Positions 45,361 to 54,059 of a stretch of 64,000 nucleotides of DNA are shown here, piece by piece. The notes below the pieces were generated by a model. That model searched no databases, was not told the DNA's origin, and saw only the letters and a list, made by a program, of their open reading frames with translations. Source of the DNA: Paenibacillus vietnamensis. Lineage in GTDB: Bacteria > Bacillota > Bacilli > Paenibacillales > Paenibacillaceae. A program made the translations under genes and the position numbers. Every line of letters starts with the position of its first letter. Within the stretch, counting starts at the first letter, position 1. Location of the stretch: positions 62,001 through 126,000 of the forward strand of contig NZ_JAHMHW010000005.1 of the NCBI RefSeq assembly GCF_020169515.1, read 5' to 3'.

Positions 45361-45428
45361 GCGATTGGAGGATCAAATGGCGCGCGCAGCGGATTTTATT
45401 CACTCACAATGTGAAGGAGGACTGCCAA

Positions 45429-46565
45429 ATGGGAGCCATTGATTTGAACTTCCCGATCGATCCGCTCATGCCGAAACGCAAGGATTACCGGATCGGCTGC
45501 ATCGGTTCGGGCTTCATCATGAGAGATTGCCATCTCGTCGCTTACGGGGACGCAGGTTTTCGTCCATACGCCATCACCTCCAGGACGCCGGGCAATGCCA
45601 GGGCGGCTGCGGAACGGCACGGAATTCCGCTCGTCTATGGAACATGGGAGGAGCTGGTCCGCGATCCGCAAATCGAAATACTCGACATCGCGGTTCCGCC
45701 GGACCGTCAGCTGGAAATCGTCCGGGAAGCCGTCAAGCACACGCACATCAAAGGGATTCTATGCCAGAAGCCGCTGGCGATGAATATGCGTGAAGCCTGC
45801 GAAATCGTGGAGCTGTGCGAGACGGCAGGCATCAAAATCGGGGTTAACTCCAATATGCGCTACGACCAGTCGATCCGGGCGCTGAAAGCGATCCTCGAAA
45901 GGGGTTATCTCGGCGAGCCGGTGCTGGCGACGATCGAGATGCGTGCAATTCCGCACTGGCAGGACTTTCTTCACAAGTATGAGCACATCGAAATTTTAAA
46001 CATGGGCATCCATCATATCGACGCCTTCCGCTACCTGTTCGGCGATCCCGAGCGGGTCACCGCAGTCGCGCGCAGGGATCCCCGCACCGCTTTCAATCAT
46101 ATCGACGGGATTTCCCAGTACACGTTCCAGTACGCAAACGAGCTGATGGCGACCAGTCTTGACGACGTGTGGGCCTGGCCGGGCGACGGGACCGAGAAGG
46201 ATATTTATATCAAGTGGAGGGTCGAAGGGCTGGAAGGCATGGCTCAGGGTACGATCGGCTGGCCGGACTATCCGGCAAGAACGCCAAGCACGCTCGAGTT
46301 CACAACGAAGCGGTCGCCCGGACAGTGGCATCGCCCCGCATGGAACAGAGTCTGGTTCCCGGACGCGTTCCAGGGTACGATGGCCCAGCTGCTGCGCGCG
46401 GTGGAAGAGGATACAGAGCCCGAAATCGGCGGGCGGGATAACCTGCTGACGATGGCGCTGGTCGAGGCGTGCTACAAGTCGATCGCCGAAAGGCGTACGG
46501 TCGAATTTTCGGAAACGGCAAACCAAATCAAATCCTATACCTTTGAGGGAGGCAGTTCGCTATGA
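45429..46565 (+). CDS. Gfo/Idh/MocA family dehydrogenase, first gene of the Moc-like operon
   Basis: A 378-residue NAD(P)-dependent oxidoreductase. 'YRIGCIGSGFIMRDCHLVAY' is the Rossmann motif, 'ILCQKPLAMNMREACEIVEL' the family motif with Lys, and 'EILNMGIHHIDAFRYLFGDP' the His/Asp region. GAAGGAGG at 45413-45420 sets the start at 45429, although the frame is open upstream. It overlaps the isomerase gene by 4 bases (ATGA). With the isomerase, desaturase-like oxygenase and Rieske protein behind it, it corresponds in type to MocA of rhizopine catabolism. The actual substrate is unknown. Confidence 0.88.
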   Translation: MGAIDLNFPIDPLMPKRKDYRIGCIGSGFIMRDCHLVAYGDAGFRPYAITSRTPGNARAAAERHGIPLVYGTWEELVRDPQIEILDIAVPPDRQLEIVREAVKHTHIKGILCQKPLAMNMREACEIVELCETAGIKIGVNSNMRYDQSIRALKAILERGYLGEPVLATIEMRAIPHWQDFLHKYEHIEILNMGIHHIDAFRYLFGDPERVTAVARRDPRTAFNHIDGISQYTFQYANELMATSLDDVWAWPGDGTEKDIYIKWRVEGLEGMAQGTIGWPDYPARTPSTLEFTTKRSPGQWHRPAWNRVWFPDAFQGTMAQLLRAVEEDTEPEIGGRDNLLTMALVEACYKSIAERRTVEFSETANQIKSYTFEGGSSL

Positions 46566-47464
46566 TTTCTGTAGGCATTTTTAACGGGTATTACCCCTAT
46601 ACGCTTCAGGAGACGATCGCCAAAATTCAGAAAGACGGATTTTCCTGCGTGCAGCTCGATTTGTCGTTCAAGGATATGGACCTTTCGCCGAATTCGCTTA
46701 ACCGCCAGAAAGCCCATCAGATCCGCGACGCGTTCAGGGACGCCAACCTGCCGATCGTCTGTATATCCGGCTACACGAATATCATCCATCCGGACCCGAG
46801 GAAACGGGAGGAAAATATTTCGGGACTGAAGGCGCTGCTGAAACATGCACGCGATCTGGGCACTCCTTATGTCATCAGCGAGACGGGAACCTACAATACG
46901 GAAAGCGACTGGGTATGGGATCCGAAAAACGGCACCGAGGAAGCGTACGAGGAGGTATGCAGGGAATTGGAGGAGCTGGCCAAGTTCGCCTATGATCACG
47001 GCTCCGTCTTCCTGGTTGAAAACTACGTCAACAACGTGATCGGCTCGGTCGACCAGCTGGCCCGCCTGTTCTCCGACGTCAATCATCCGGGACTCGGCCT
47101 GCTGATGGACCCTACCAACTATTTTACGGACAAAAACATCAATCATGTCGACGAAGAGCTGAACCGCATTTTCAATACGCTGGGCGACAAAATCAAAATC
47201 GCGCATGCGAAGGATTGCAAGCCGGCGGAGGATACGTCGGAGAAGCATGCGTCGATCGACGCGGCCGAATCGCATACGTTCCGCGGTGCCGGAGCCGTCG
47301 AGCTCCCTGCGCCCGGCCTTGGCATTTTGAATTACGACTTGTATTTGCAGCGCCTGTCCAAGCTTCATCCGAACATTCCGATCATCATTGAGCATCTGGA
47401 CGAACAGGACATTCCGCGCGCGAAACGGTTTCTCGACGGCAAATTAAAAGCAAACGGCTGTTAG
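46562..47464 (+). CDS. Sugar phosphate isomerase/epimerase (IolE/MocC-type TIM barrel)
   Basis: A 300-residue protein. 'MISVGIFNGYYPYTLQETI' opens the barrel; 'YVISETGTYN', 'VFLVENYVNNVIGS', 'GLLMDPTNYFTD', 'IKIAHAKDCKPAE' and 'PIIIEHLDEQD' supply the metal-binding Glu, Asp, His and Glu. It starts in the ATGA overlap with the dehydrogenase and is 12 bases before the desaturase-like gene. It likely works on a keto-sugar or keto-inositol produced by the dehydrogenase, as IolE/MocC-type proteins do; the exact reaction is not shown. Confidence 0.87.
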   Translation: MISVGIFNGYYPYTLQETIAKIQKDGFSCVQLDLSFKDMDLSPNSLNRQKAHQIRDAFRDANLPIVCISGYTNIIHPDPRKREENISGLKALLKHARDLGTPYVISETGTYNTESDWVWDPKNGTEEAYEEVCRELEELAKFAYDHGSVFLVENYVNNVIGSVDQLARLFSDVNHPGLGLLMDPTNYFTDKNINHVDEELNRIFNTLGDKIKIAHAKDCKPAEDTSEKHASIDAAESHTFRGAGAVELPAPGLGILNYDLYLQRLSKLHPNIPIIIEHLDEQDIPRAKRFLDGKLKANGC

Positions 47465-47476
47465 GAGGTATGCTTC

Positions 47477-48580
47477 ATGGCATCGGCCAATCTGCAAAAA
47501 AGGGATTACAGCATCACCGGACCGGAAAACAAGCGCGCGCAGGAGCGGGGGCTTGCGGCGGCGGAATGGTATACGTGCCCGATTCCCCGCCAGCGCATGA
47601 AGGAGCTGATGAAACGAAGGAACGGCCCGGCCATCCGGGATACGATCATCTGGTTCGGCTCTCTTCTGATTTTGGGCTGCGTTGCCTTCTTGTCCTGGGG
47701 GACATGGTGGGCGGTTCCGGCTTTCCTGGCATACGGCATTCTCTACGCAACGCCCGGCGATTCCCGCTGGCACGAGTGCGGGCACGGGACGGCGTTCAAG
47801 ACGCCGTGGATGAACGAGGTTGTCTATCAGATCGCATCTTTCATGGTTCTGCGCTCGGCAACGCCGTGGCGCTGGAGCCATGCCCGCCATCATACGGATA
47901 CGATCATCGTCGGACGCGATCCTGAGATCATTACGGAACGGCCTCCGATTTGGAAAATTCTCATTATGCAAATTTTCCATCTCTACGGCGGGCCGATCGA
48001 GCTGAAGCGGTTCGTGCTGCATACGTTCGGGAAGCTTGAGGAGCAGGAGCGGGAGTACATTCCCGCCTCCGAGCACCGCAAGGTGTTCCGTGAAGCACGC
48101 GTTTACATGCTCATTTTGCTAGCAGTCGTCGCCGCATGTATATATGCAGGAAGCATTCTGCCGGCTATGTTCGTCTTTTTGCCTTCTTTTTACGGCGGGA
48201 TCGTCGTCATTACGTTTGGCATTACGCAGCATTTGGGGCTTTATGAGGACGTGCTCGATCACCGCTTGAACACCCGTACCGTTTATATGAATCCGGTATT
48301 CCGGTTTCTGTACTGGAACATGAACTATCATGTCGAGCACCATATGTTTCCGATGGTTCCTTACCATGCGCTGCCGAAGCTTCACGAGGAGATGAAGGCC
48401 GATTGTCCGGCAGCGCGCCCAGGCTTGTTTGCCGCTTTGAAGGAAGTCATTACGGCGCTGCGGAAGCAAAAGCACGATCCCGCTTACGTCGTCGAAAAAC
48501 CGCTGCCGGTCACGGCGCGCCCTTATGTGCGCGGCGTCCCGCGTCAGCAGGATACCAGCCTAAGGAGTGAAGTGCTATGA
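47477..48580 (+). CDS. Membrane di-iron oxygenase of the fatty-acid desaturase superfamily (MocD-like)
   Basis: A 367-residue membrane protein. The three histidine boxes of the superfamily are present: HECGH (99-103), HARHH (135-139) and HVEHH (285-289). Two hydrophobic hairpins (about 55-90 and 210-245) surround them. Its stop overlaps the Rieske ferredoxin gene by 4 bases. The pairing of a desaturase-like oxygenase with a MocE-type Rieske protein beside MocA/MocC-type genes matches the rhizopine O-demethylase MocD-MocE rather than lipid desaturation. In this glycan locus, oxidative removal of O-methyl groups from a methylated sugar is a sensible inference. A conventional lipid desaturase or hydroxylase remains possible. 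Confidence 0.82.
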   Translation: MASANLQKRDYSITGPENKRAQERGLAAAEWYTCPIPRQRMKELMKRRNGPAIRDTIIWFGSLLILGCVAFLSWGTWWAVPAFLAYGILYATPGDSRWHECGHGTAFKTPWMNEVVYQIASFMVLRSATPWRWSHARHHTDTIIVGRDPEIITERPPIWKILIMQIFHLYGGPIELKRFVLHTFGKLEEQEREYIPASEHRKVFREARVYMLILLAVVAACIYAGSILPAMFVFLPSFYGGIVVITFGITQHLGLYEDVLDHRLNTRTVYMNPVFRFLYWNMNYHVEHHMFPMVPYHALPKLHEEMKADCPAARPGLFAALKEVITALRKQKHDPAYVVEKPLPVTARPYVRGVPRQQDTSLRSEVL

Positions 48581-48894
48581 GAACCGGAACATGGATTGAG
48601 GCCTGCGCAGCCGATGCGGTCGAGGTGGAGGATGTCATCCGCTTTGACTTTGAGGACCGTACCTATGCGATATACAGGACGGAGAACGGGGACTATTATG
48701 CGACGGACGGCTTCTGCACGCATGAGAAAATTCATTTGTCGAACGGCCTCGTGATGGGCAGCGTCATTGAATGCCCGAAGCATAACGGACGTTTTGATAT
48801 TCCTACCGGCAAGGCGAAGCGGGCTCCGGTATGCGTCGATTTGAAAACTTACCCGGTGAAGGTGGAAGCGGGCAAAGTGTACATCCAAGCCTAG
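48577..48894 (+). CDS. Rieske [2Fe-2S] ferredoxin (MocE-like)
   Basis: A 105-residue soluble ferredoxin. The cluster ligands are C47 and H49 in 'DGFCTHEKIHLSNG' and C66 and H69 in 'VIECPKHNGRFDIPTGKA'. It starts inside the stop of the desaturase-like gene (ATGA), so the two are made together. It should deliver electrons to the di-iron oxygenase. No ferredoxin reductase (MocF type) is encoded in the window, so one from elsewhere must serve. Confidence 0.93.
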   Translation: MRTGTWIEACAADAVEVEDVIRFDFEDRTYAIYRTENGDYYATDGFCTHEKIHLSNGLVMGSVIECPKHNGRFDIPTGKAKRAPVCVDLKTYPVKVEAGKVYIQA

Positions 48895-48947
48895 GCGTAA
48901 ACGGCTTAACAAAATGCGCGGTCATCCGCAACGAAAGGAACGAAATC

Positions 48948-49934
48948 ATGAAATATAATGTGTTTAACCGGACGGGACGGCAGGTATCGCGTCTGGGCTT
49001 CGGCGCCATGGGCCTTGGCGGCTCTTTCGGTACGCATGACGAGAAAGAGCTCGTTCACTCCGTCCTTCACAGCCTGGAGCGGGGCGTTAACTTTATCGAC
49101 ACTGCGCGCAATTACGGGGAATCGGAGCGTATTCTTGGCCTGGCTTTGCGGGAGTGGCGCGGGGAAAAGCCGTTTATTGCCTCCAAAATCCAATCGAAAG
49201 GGCCGGGCAATATCGGCTGGGGCATTCCGATCCCGGTCGAAACGGCATTTCCGAGAGGCTGGCTGAGGGAAAGCACGGAAATTTCGCTTCGCGAGCTCGG
49301 CGTCGATACGATTGAGCTGATGCAGCTTCACCAATACTGGCCGCATTGGGACAGCGAGGACTACTGGATGGAGGAGCTGCTGGAGCTCAAGCAAGAAGGG
49401 AAAATCGGCGCCATCGGCATTTCGCTGCCCGACACGCGTCACGATATTGCGCTGCCGATCGTGCAAAGCGGCAAAATCGATTCCGTTCAGACGGTATTCC
49501 ACATTTTCGACCCGCAGCCGCTTGATTGCCTGATTCCGGCCTGCGTGCAGAACAATGTCGCTGTCATCGCGCGCTGCATTTTGGACGAAGGCGGATTGAC
49601 GGGTTATTTGAAGGAAGACACGGTTTTTGAAGAGGGCGATTTCAGAAAAACGCACTTCGATTATATGCCGCGAAGCGTGTATATCGAGCGCGTCAACCGG
49701 CTGCAGGAGGCTTACATTCCGGCTTACGCGGACAGTCTGGCCGAGCTTGCTATCAAATTTGTCCTGCAGCATCCGGGCGTGACGACGGCAATTTCGTCTA
49801 TGCATATAACGAAATTTGCGGACGAGAATATCGCCGCCGCAGGCCGCGAGCCATTGCCGGATGACGTATTCGAGGATATCCGGCGCCATCACAGATGGGT
49901 GAGAAACTTCTATGAGTCCAAATACTGGATCTAA
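48948..49934 (+). CDS. Aldo/keto reductase
   Basis: A 328-residue oxidoreductase. The catalytic tetrad is visible as Asp and Tyr in 'FIDTARNYGESERILG', Lys in 'FIASKIQSK' and His in 'IELMQLHQYW'. 'GKIGAIGISLPD' and 'VLQHPGVTTAISSM' are also typical. AAAGGA precedes the ATG at 48948. It overlaps the next gene by 23 bases. It probably reduces or oxidises a sugar intermediate with NADPH in the same pathway as the MocA-type dehydrogenases. Confidence 0.9.
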   Translation: MKYNVFNRTGRQVSRLGFGAMGLGGSFGTHDEKELVHSVLHSLERGVNFIDTARNYGESERILGLALREWRGEKPFIASKIQSKGPGNIGWGIPIPVETAFPRGWLRESTEISLRELGVDTIELMQLHQYWPHWDSEDYWMEELLELKQEGKIGAIGISLPDTRHDIALPIVQSGKIDSVQTVFHIFDPQPLDCLIPACVQNNVAVIARCILDEGGLTGYLKEDTVFEEGDFRKTHFDYMPRSVYIERVNRLQEAYIPAYADSLAELAIKFVLQHPGVTTAISSMHITKFADENIAAAGREPLPDDVFEDIRRHHRWVRNFYESKYWI

Positions 49935-50808
49935 GACGTTATGGGCGGAGCTGCTGCCTTACGAATTCAAGCAGCGGATGGAGGAGTGTCCGGTCGTCTA
50001 TTTGCCGCTTGGCCTTTGCGAGCCGCATGGTCAGGTCAGCGCATTCGGCCTGGATACGATCAAGGCGGAGTGGCTTTGCCGGAAAGCGGCCGAGAGGACC
50101 GGCGGCATCGTCGCCCCTTCCATGGGCTACCATATCCATGAGACGGGGTACCATGCCGGCTGGCTGGAGCAGACGGTCGGCGAGCAGCATCCGCCGATGA
50201 CGTCGATGCCTCCGGACATTTATCTTGTTTTTTTCCTGTATCAATTAAGAGCGTTCGTGAATGCCGGCTTTAAAGCGGTCGTCGTCGTCTCCGGGCACAG
50301 CGGGGGCAATCAGGAGGATTTGCGGCAGGCGGCCGACTTGTTCATGAAATATGTCCCGGTGACCGTTTCGGTAAAAAGCGATCCGGAGCTGGTGGAAGGA
50401 TTGTTCGAGGGCGACCATGCCGGCAAATACGAGCTTTCGCAGCTCATGTTCATCCGGCCGGACCTGGTCGATCCGTCGGCAAGGCGGTACGAGGAGCTTC
50501 AGGGCTATGGAGGCCGTCTGGCCATCGGGCACGATGCGCAGGAAGCGGATGCCGAACAGGGAAGGGCCATCATGGAGGCATGTCTGACCGGCTTATGCTC
50601 CGAGGTTTCCCGGATCAAGCGGGAGGCCGTGCAAGCCGGGAAGGCTGCTCCGGTGTCTCATTCGACGGTGAGGGAGATATGGGGCGAGCTTCTGCAAACG
50701 GCCGAAAGCTGGGTGACGGCGAGTCCCTGGTCCGGGCAGGCGTCCGTATCCGAGCAATCGCTGTGGAAGCCGTACGAATATTACCGGATTCGCGAGGAAA
50801 GCAACTAA
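49912..50808 (+). CDS. Creatininase family amidohydrolase-like protein
   Basis: A 298-residue member of the creatininase fold. The expected metal ligands lie in 'PLGLCEPHGQVSAFGLDT' (Glu, His, Asp), 'VVVVSGHSGGNQEDL' (His) and 'FEGDHAGKYELS' (Glu). Family members hydrolyse cyclic amides or act on sugar or cofactor precursors. In sugar-catabolic clusters their role is poorly known, and a lactonase- or deaminase-like step is only a guess. The start overlaps the aldo/keto reductase by 23 bases. Confidence 0.8.
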   Translation: MSPNTGSKTLWAELLPYEFKQRMEECPVVYLPLGLCEPHGQVSAFGLDTIKAEWLCRKAAERTGGIVAPSMGYHIHETGYHAGWLEQTVGEQHPPMTSMPPDIYLVFFLYQLRAFVNAGFKAVVVVSGHSGGNQEDLRQAADLFMKYVPVTVSVKSDPELVEGLFEGDHAGKYELSQLMFIRPDLVDPSARRYEELQGYGGRLAIGHDAQEADAEQGRAIMEACLTGLCSEVSRIKREAVQAGKAAPVSHSTVREIWGELLQTAESWVTASPWSGQASVSEQSLWKPYEYYRIREESN

Positions 50809-50867
50809 GATTACGATGCCAATGCTGCTTAGACAGCGCGGCCACATATCTAGGGGGAAGCGTATTT

Positions 50868-51947
50868 ATGAAAACTTACAAGCTTGGCGTTGTTGGATTA
50901 GGTGAAGGCCGGAGCATTATGTCGGCCGCTTTAAGCAGCAAGAGATGGGAGCTTGCGAAGGTGTGCGATCTTAACCAGTCACTGTGCGAGCAGCGGGCCG
51001 AGGAGTTCGGCTTTAACAATTGGACGACGGATTACGGCGTGCTGCTTAGCGATCCGGATATCGATGTTATTGCCATCTATACGCCCGACCAGCTGCACCT
51101 GACCCATATTACCCAAGCTGTGCAGGCGGGCAAGCATGTCATTTGCACGAAGCCGCTGCTCACCTCTCTGGAAGGCTCGAACGAGCTGCTGGAGACGGTG
51201 CGGAAGTCCGGCAAACGCGTATTCGTCGGACAGAGCTCGCGCTTTTTCGAGCCGATGATCCATCAGCGTGCGGACTTCGAGAAGGGAAAGCACGGCGATA
51301 TCCAGACGGTCGAAGCCCATTATATTTCGGACAGCCGCTGGTTTTTGGACAAACCGTGGAGCCGTCAGCGCGGCTTCAGCTGGATGTATAATTTTATGAT
51401 TCATGCCGTCGACCTGGTCCGCTGGTATTTGCCGAACGTCACCGAAGTGACGGGCTACGGGATCGTGAGCGAGACGAGCCGAGGCTACGGCCTCGACACC
51501 TGGGATTCGATGCGTCTCCTCGTCCGCGACGACCAGGGCCGGATCGGTCAAATTTCAGGCAGCTACACGCTGCCGTCGCTCGGCACCGAGGTCGAGCCGG
51601 GTATCGAATGCGTCATCCGGGGCACGAATGGGACTTCGCGTGCGGAATATTCCAATCTGCGCTACCATACGCATTTTACCGGAGAAGGCAAAAAGACGTA
51701 TTCCTACGAAGAAATGCACGACTACTACTTCCGCTTTGAGGGCAGAAGCCATCATGCAGGCGAATACCAGAACTATATCGAATATTTCGCGGAATGCCTC
51801 GACTCGGGCGCCGTACCGCTTCCGGACGTAGAGGAGGCCGTGCGCACGCTTGCCTTGATGGCGGCAATTGAACGGACGATGAAGGAAAACGGTAAAACGG
51901 TCCGCATCGACGACATTATCCGGGAAAACGCGCTGACGCTCGCTTAA
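50868..51947 (+). CDS. Gfo/Idh/MocA family oxidoreductase, copy 2 of the paralogous pair
   Basis: A 359-residue dehydrogenase that is almost the same as the protein from 17943 over its whole length ('YKLGVVGLGEGRSIMSA', 'ICTKPLLTSLEGSNELLE', 'YNFMIHAVDLVRWYLPNV'). The start at 50868 follows AGGGGGAAG; the first 30 coding bases are nearly identical in the two copies, while the upstream regions differ. Here it ends the Moc-like operon and lacks the AraC box. The pair therefore puts one activity under two controls. Confidence 0.9.
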   Translation: MKTYKLGVVGLGEGRSIMSAALSSKRWELAKVCDLNQSLCEQRAEEFGFNNWTTDYGVLLSDPDIDVIAIYTPDQLHLTHITQAVQAGKHVICTKPLLTSLEGSNELLETVRKSGKRVFVGQSSRFFEPMIHQRADFEKGKHGDIQTVEAHYISDSRWFLDKPWSRQRGFSWMYNFMIHAVDLVRWYLPNVTEVTGYGIVSETSRGYGLDTWDSMRLLVRDDQGRIGQISGSYTLPSLGTEVEPGIECVIRGTNGTSRAEYSNLRYHTHFTGEGKKTYSYEEMHDYYFRFEGRSHHAGEYQNYIEYFAECLDSGAVPLPDVEEAVRTLALMAAIERTMKENGKTVRIDDIIRENALTLA

Positions 51948-51954
51948 GGACTAC

Positions 51955-52110
51955 AAGCCTTTTATGAAATAACTGTATTTTGGGTGTCTAAATCGCCGAA
52001 ATGAACCGGATTTATCGGTTCTGGGGTATTTAGATACTCGGAATCCAGTTATTTTTTTCGATTGATTAAATATGCAAAAATTAGTTGCAACAAATCCGGT
52101 TATTTCTGAA
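51955..52110. repeat. Intergenic 'AATAACTG' inverted repeats
   Basis: GAAATAACTGTATTTTGGGT (51966) and its mirror CGGAATCCAGTTATTTTT (near 52038) enclose GTCTAAATCGCCGAAATGAA and its mirror-like partner, giving a palindrome of about 90 bp. A further half copy (AAATCCGGTTATTTC) follows near 52095. Same family as at 31720, 45020 and 62260. Confidence 0.65.
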
Positions 52111-52218
52111 GGTTTTTCCCCTACCCAACTTGAGGAGCTCGCTAGAAAGCTGGATCCTCTTGGTACGATGCCCCATATGATATAGAAAAGCACCGAGAAA
52201 GGGTGAATCCCTAAAGCA

Positions 52219-53034
52219 ATGGCCAGTTCGAAATGGAAACTCCATCAATTTTATAATAAGCATAATGAAGTTAGAAAATATTTGCCGGATACGGCCCTGT
52301 TCAGTCTCGATACCTTAAAACAGTTTATGGATAAGTATTCTGAGGTATATATTAAGCCCGATACACGTCATGGCGGTAACGGAGTAACCTATGTTCGCAA
52401 GACGGAGACGGGGTATTCCTATACCAGGATCAAGGGCAGGGCTGCGGAAGTGACTTCCGGGATTACTGCTTTGGAGGAAATTTATAAGAAAGTGATCAAA
52501 ACCGCTATAGATAAAACCTACATCATTCAGCAGGCGATCTCGCTTGCCGCAATTAACAACCGCCCCTTCGATATTCGCTCCATGCTGATGCGCAAACCGT
52601 ACCGCAAATGGGGGTTTTATGGTTTTTTTGCCAAGGTCGCAGGACCCGTTAATATTATTACCAATGTCGGCCGCTCCGGCGGATCTGTTATTACACTTGA
52701 GGAAGCTTTAAGAAGATCCTTGCAGCTGACCCCTGCAGCGATTAAGGAGAAGATGAAAGAGCTTCGCGAATTAAGCTTTATTATCGCTAACCGGTTCAAT
52801 AAATATAAGGCATCAACGACTCAAATCGGAATTGATTTTGCCGTCGATCTATCAGGGAATATATGGATTATAGAGGTTAACTTTGATTTGCCTAATCATT
52901 CAGGCAATGCATTTGCCAAACTCCCCGATAAATCAAACTATTTAAAAATCAGAAAAATGAAGAGGTATCTTGCAGCATTACGTTTGAAGAGAAAGGCGGC
53001 AGTTTATATCGTGAAAAGGGCTGGGAAGAAATGA
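52219..53034 (+). CDS. YheC/YheD family ATP-grasp protein
   Basis: A 271-residue protein of the YheC/YheD family, which in Bacillus includes spore-coat-associated proteins. 'KWKLHQFYNKHNEVRKYLPD', 'FMDKYSEVYIKPDTRHGGNG' and 'IGIDFAVDLSGNIWIIEVNF' match the ATP-grasp core. It is shorter than full-length members (350-450), so it may represent the short subtype. It ends in an ATGA overlap with the broken capA-like gene. Codon use looks more AT-rich than that of the sugar genes. Confidence 0.82.
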   Translation: MASSKWKLHQFYNKHNEVRKYLPDTALFSLDTLKQFMDKYSEVYIKPDTRHGGNGVTYVRKTETGYSYTRIKGRAAEVTSGITALEEIYKKVIKTAIDKTYIIQQAISLAAINNRPFDIRSMLMRKPYRKWGFYGFFAKVAGPVNIITNVGRSGGSVITLEEALRRSLQLTPAAIKEKMKELRELSFIIANRFNKYKASTTQIGIDFAVDLSGNIWIIEVNFDLPNHSGNAFAKLPDKSNYLKIRKMKRYLAALRLKRKAAVYIVKRAGKK

Positions 53035-53173
53035 CGGAGATCAATATTGCCGCCGTAGGGGGATATTTTGATGATCGGACCGATCTTATCTTCTTCCAAG
53101 CTGAGTGGGAGGGACGGATATAACTTTGACCCTATTTTTGAGAAGGCCATCCCTTTCCTGAAAACAATGATTT
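53031..53173 (+). pseudogene. capA-like gene, 5' fragment interrupted by the IS66-type element
   Basis: The frame starts at the ATG at 53031, coupled to the YheC/YheD gene. It encodes 'INIAAVGG', like the IAAVGD opening of CapA metallophosphatase-like proteins of poly-gamma-glutamate synthesis. After a one-base shift near 53090, another frame continues with 'KLSGRDGYNFDPIFEKAIPF', a characteristic CapA stretch. It stops where the mobile element begins. The continuation 'NDLVIDHLETPLAGW' is found at 59426, beyond the element. Confidence 0.75.
53166..53173 (+). repeat. Target-site duplication, left copy (AATGATTT)
   Basis: The 8 bases AATGATTT lie directly before the left IS66-type end and are repeated exactly after the right end at 59426-59433. 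Eight base pairs is the normal duplication length of the IS66 family. Confidence 0.88.
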
Positions 53174-53254
53174 GTAAGCGTCAAACTCTCCACACCTTCA
53201 ACTACTAACCTAGCTATGAGATCATGAGATTAACCTGAATACGGAGGGTAACTC

Positions 53255-53500
53255 ATGAATGCCAAAGAACAACGCAGACAAGATTGGCACACACATATCG
53301 AAGCCTATCGGGCAAGTGGCCTCACGATGAAAGCTTGGTGCTCCGCAAATCATTGTTCTGTCGAACAATTGAAATATTGGCTTTACAAAATAAAGGGTGT
53401 ATCATCCTCAGCTACTCCAGATCAAAAGACTTCTCCGTACAGTTTGTACCTCTTGCCACTGTAGATCCACCTGGCAGCGTTTCTCCTGCTCCTTCTCTAA
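53255..53500 (+). pseudogene. tnpA: IS66 transposase accessory gene tnpA, frameshifted and truncated
   Basis: 'RRQDWHTHIEAYRASGLTMK' and 'AWCSANHCSVEQLKYWLYK' are typical of the small OrfA/TnpA of IS66 elements, with its N-terminal helix-turn-helix. The first frame ends at 53464, but the sequence continues in another frame as 'VQFVPLATVDPPGS', which also belongs to TnpA; a base change near 53430 therefore broke it. A GGAGG lies before the ATG. It runs directly into tnpC sequence without tnpB. Confidence 0.8.
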
Positions 53501-53519
53501 TCCTCGGCAAGCTGTCGAC

Positions 53520-54056
53520 GTATTTCTGGCTCATTACGTAAGCCATGCTCGACGGTGTCAAGGACTAGCTTACTGCAATGCTCTCTTTGCCATTGAGCGC
53601 GAGCTGAAGGATGCTTCGTCAGAAGAACGATATGCCGAGCGAAAGAAGCGAAGCCTTCCGATCCTGGAGGCTTATTCGGTATGGCTCAAGCAACAGCGCT
53701 CTCAATCATTGCCGAAGAGTCTGGTTGGAAAAGCGATTGCTTACAGCCTGAATCAGTGGGAGAAACTGACCGCCTTCCTGAAGGATGGCCGACTCGAGAT
53801 CGATAATAATCGCAGTGAATGCTCGATCAAGCCATTCGTAATCGGAAGAAAGAACTGGTTATTTGCGAATACGCCTCGCGGCGCGAAGGCAAGTGCGGCG
53901 ATCTACAGCGTCATCGAGACGGCGAAGGAAAACGGACTTCTTCCATTTCAATATTTTAAGTACCTGTTCGAGCAGCTTCCGCAGCTTCCGGATTCACAAA
54001 ATCCAGAGGCGCTCGAGCCTTATTTGCCATGGTCATCTATGCTTCCGATTACTGCT
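53520..54056 (+). pseudogene. tnpC: IS66 transposase tnpC, C-terminal fragment
   Basis: The fragment contains the conserved end of the IS66 DDE transposase: 'GLAYCNALFAIERELKDASS', 'FLKDGRLEIDNNRSECSIKP', 'FVIGRKNWLFANTPRGAKAS' and the end 'YLPWSSMLP'. The Glu in 'RLEIDNNRSE' belongs to the catalytic triad; the two Asp residues and the zinc-finger N-terminus are missing. It is joined directly to tnpA sequence upstream and vanW-like sequence downstream, which marks two deletion or recombination points. Confidence 0.85.
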
Positions 54057-54059
54057 GAG

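Noticed and set aside
47477..48580. Simple reading as a membrane-lipid desaturase
   Set aside because: Overlap with a Rieske gene and neighbours of MocA/MocC type favour a sugar-directed oxygenase, though lipid activity is not excluded.
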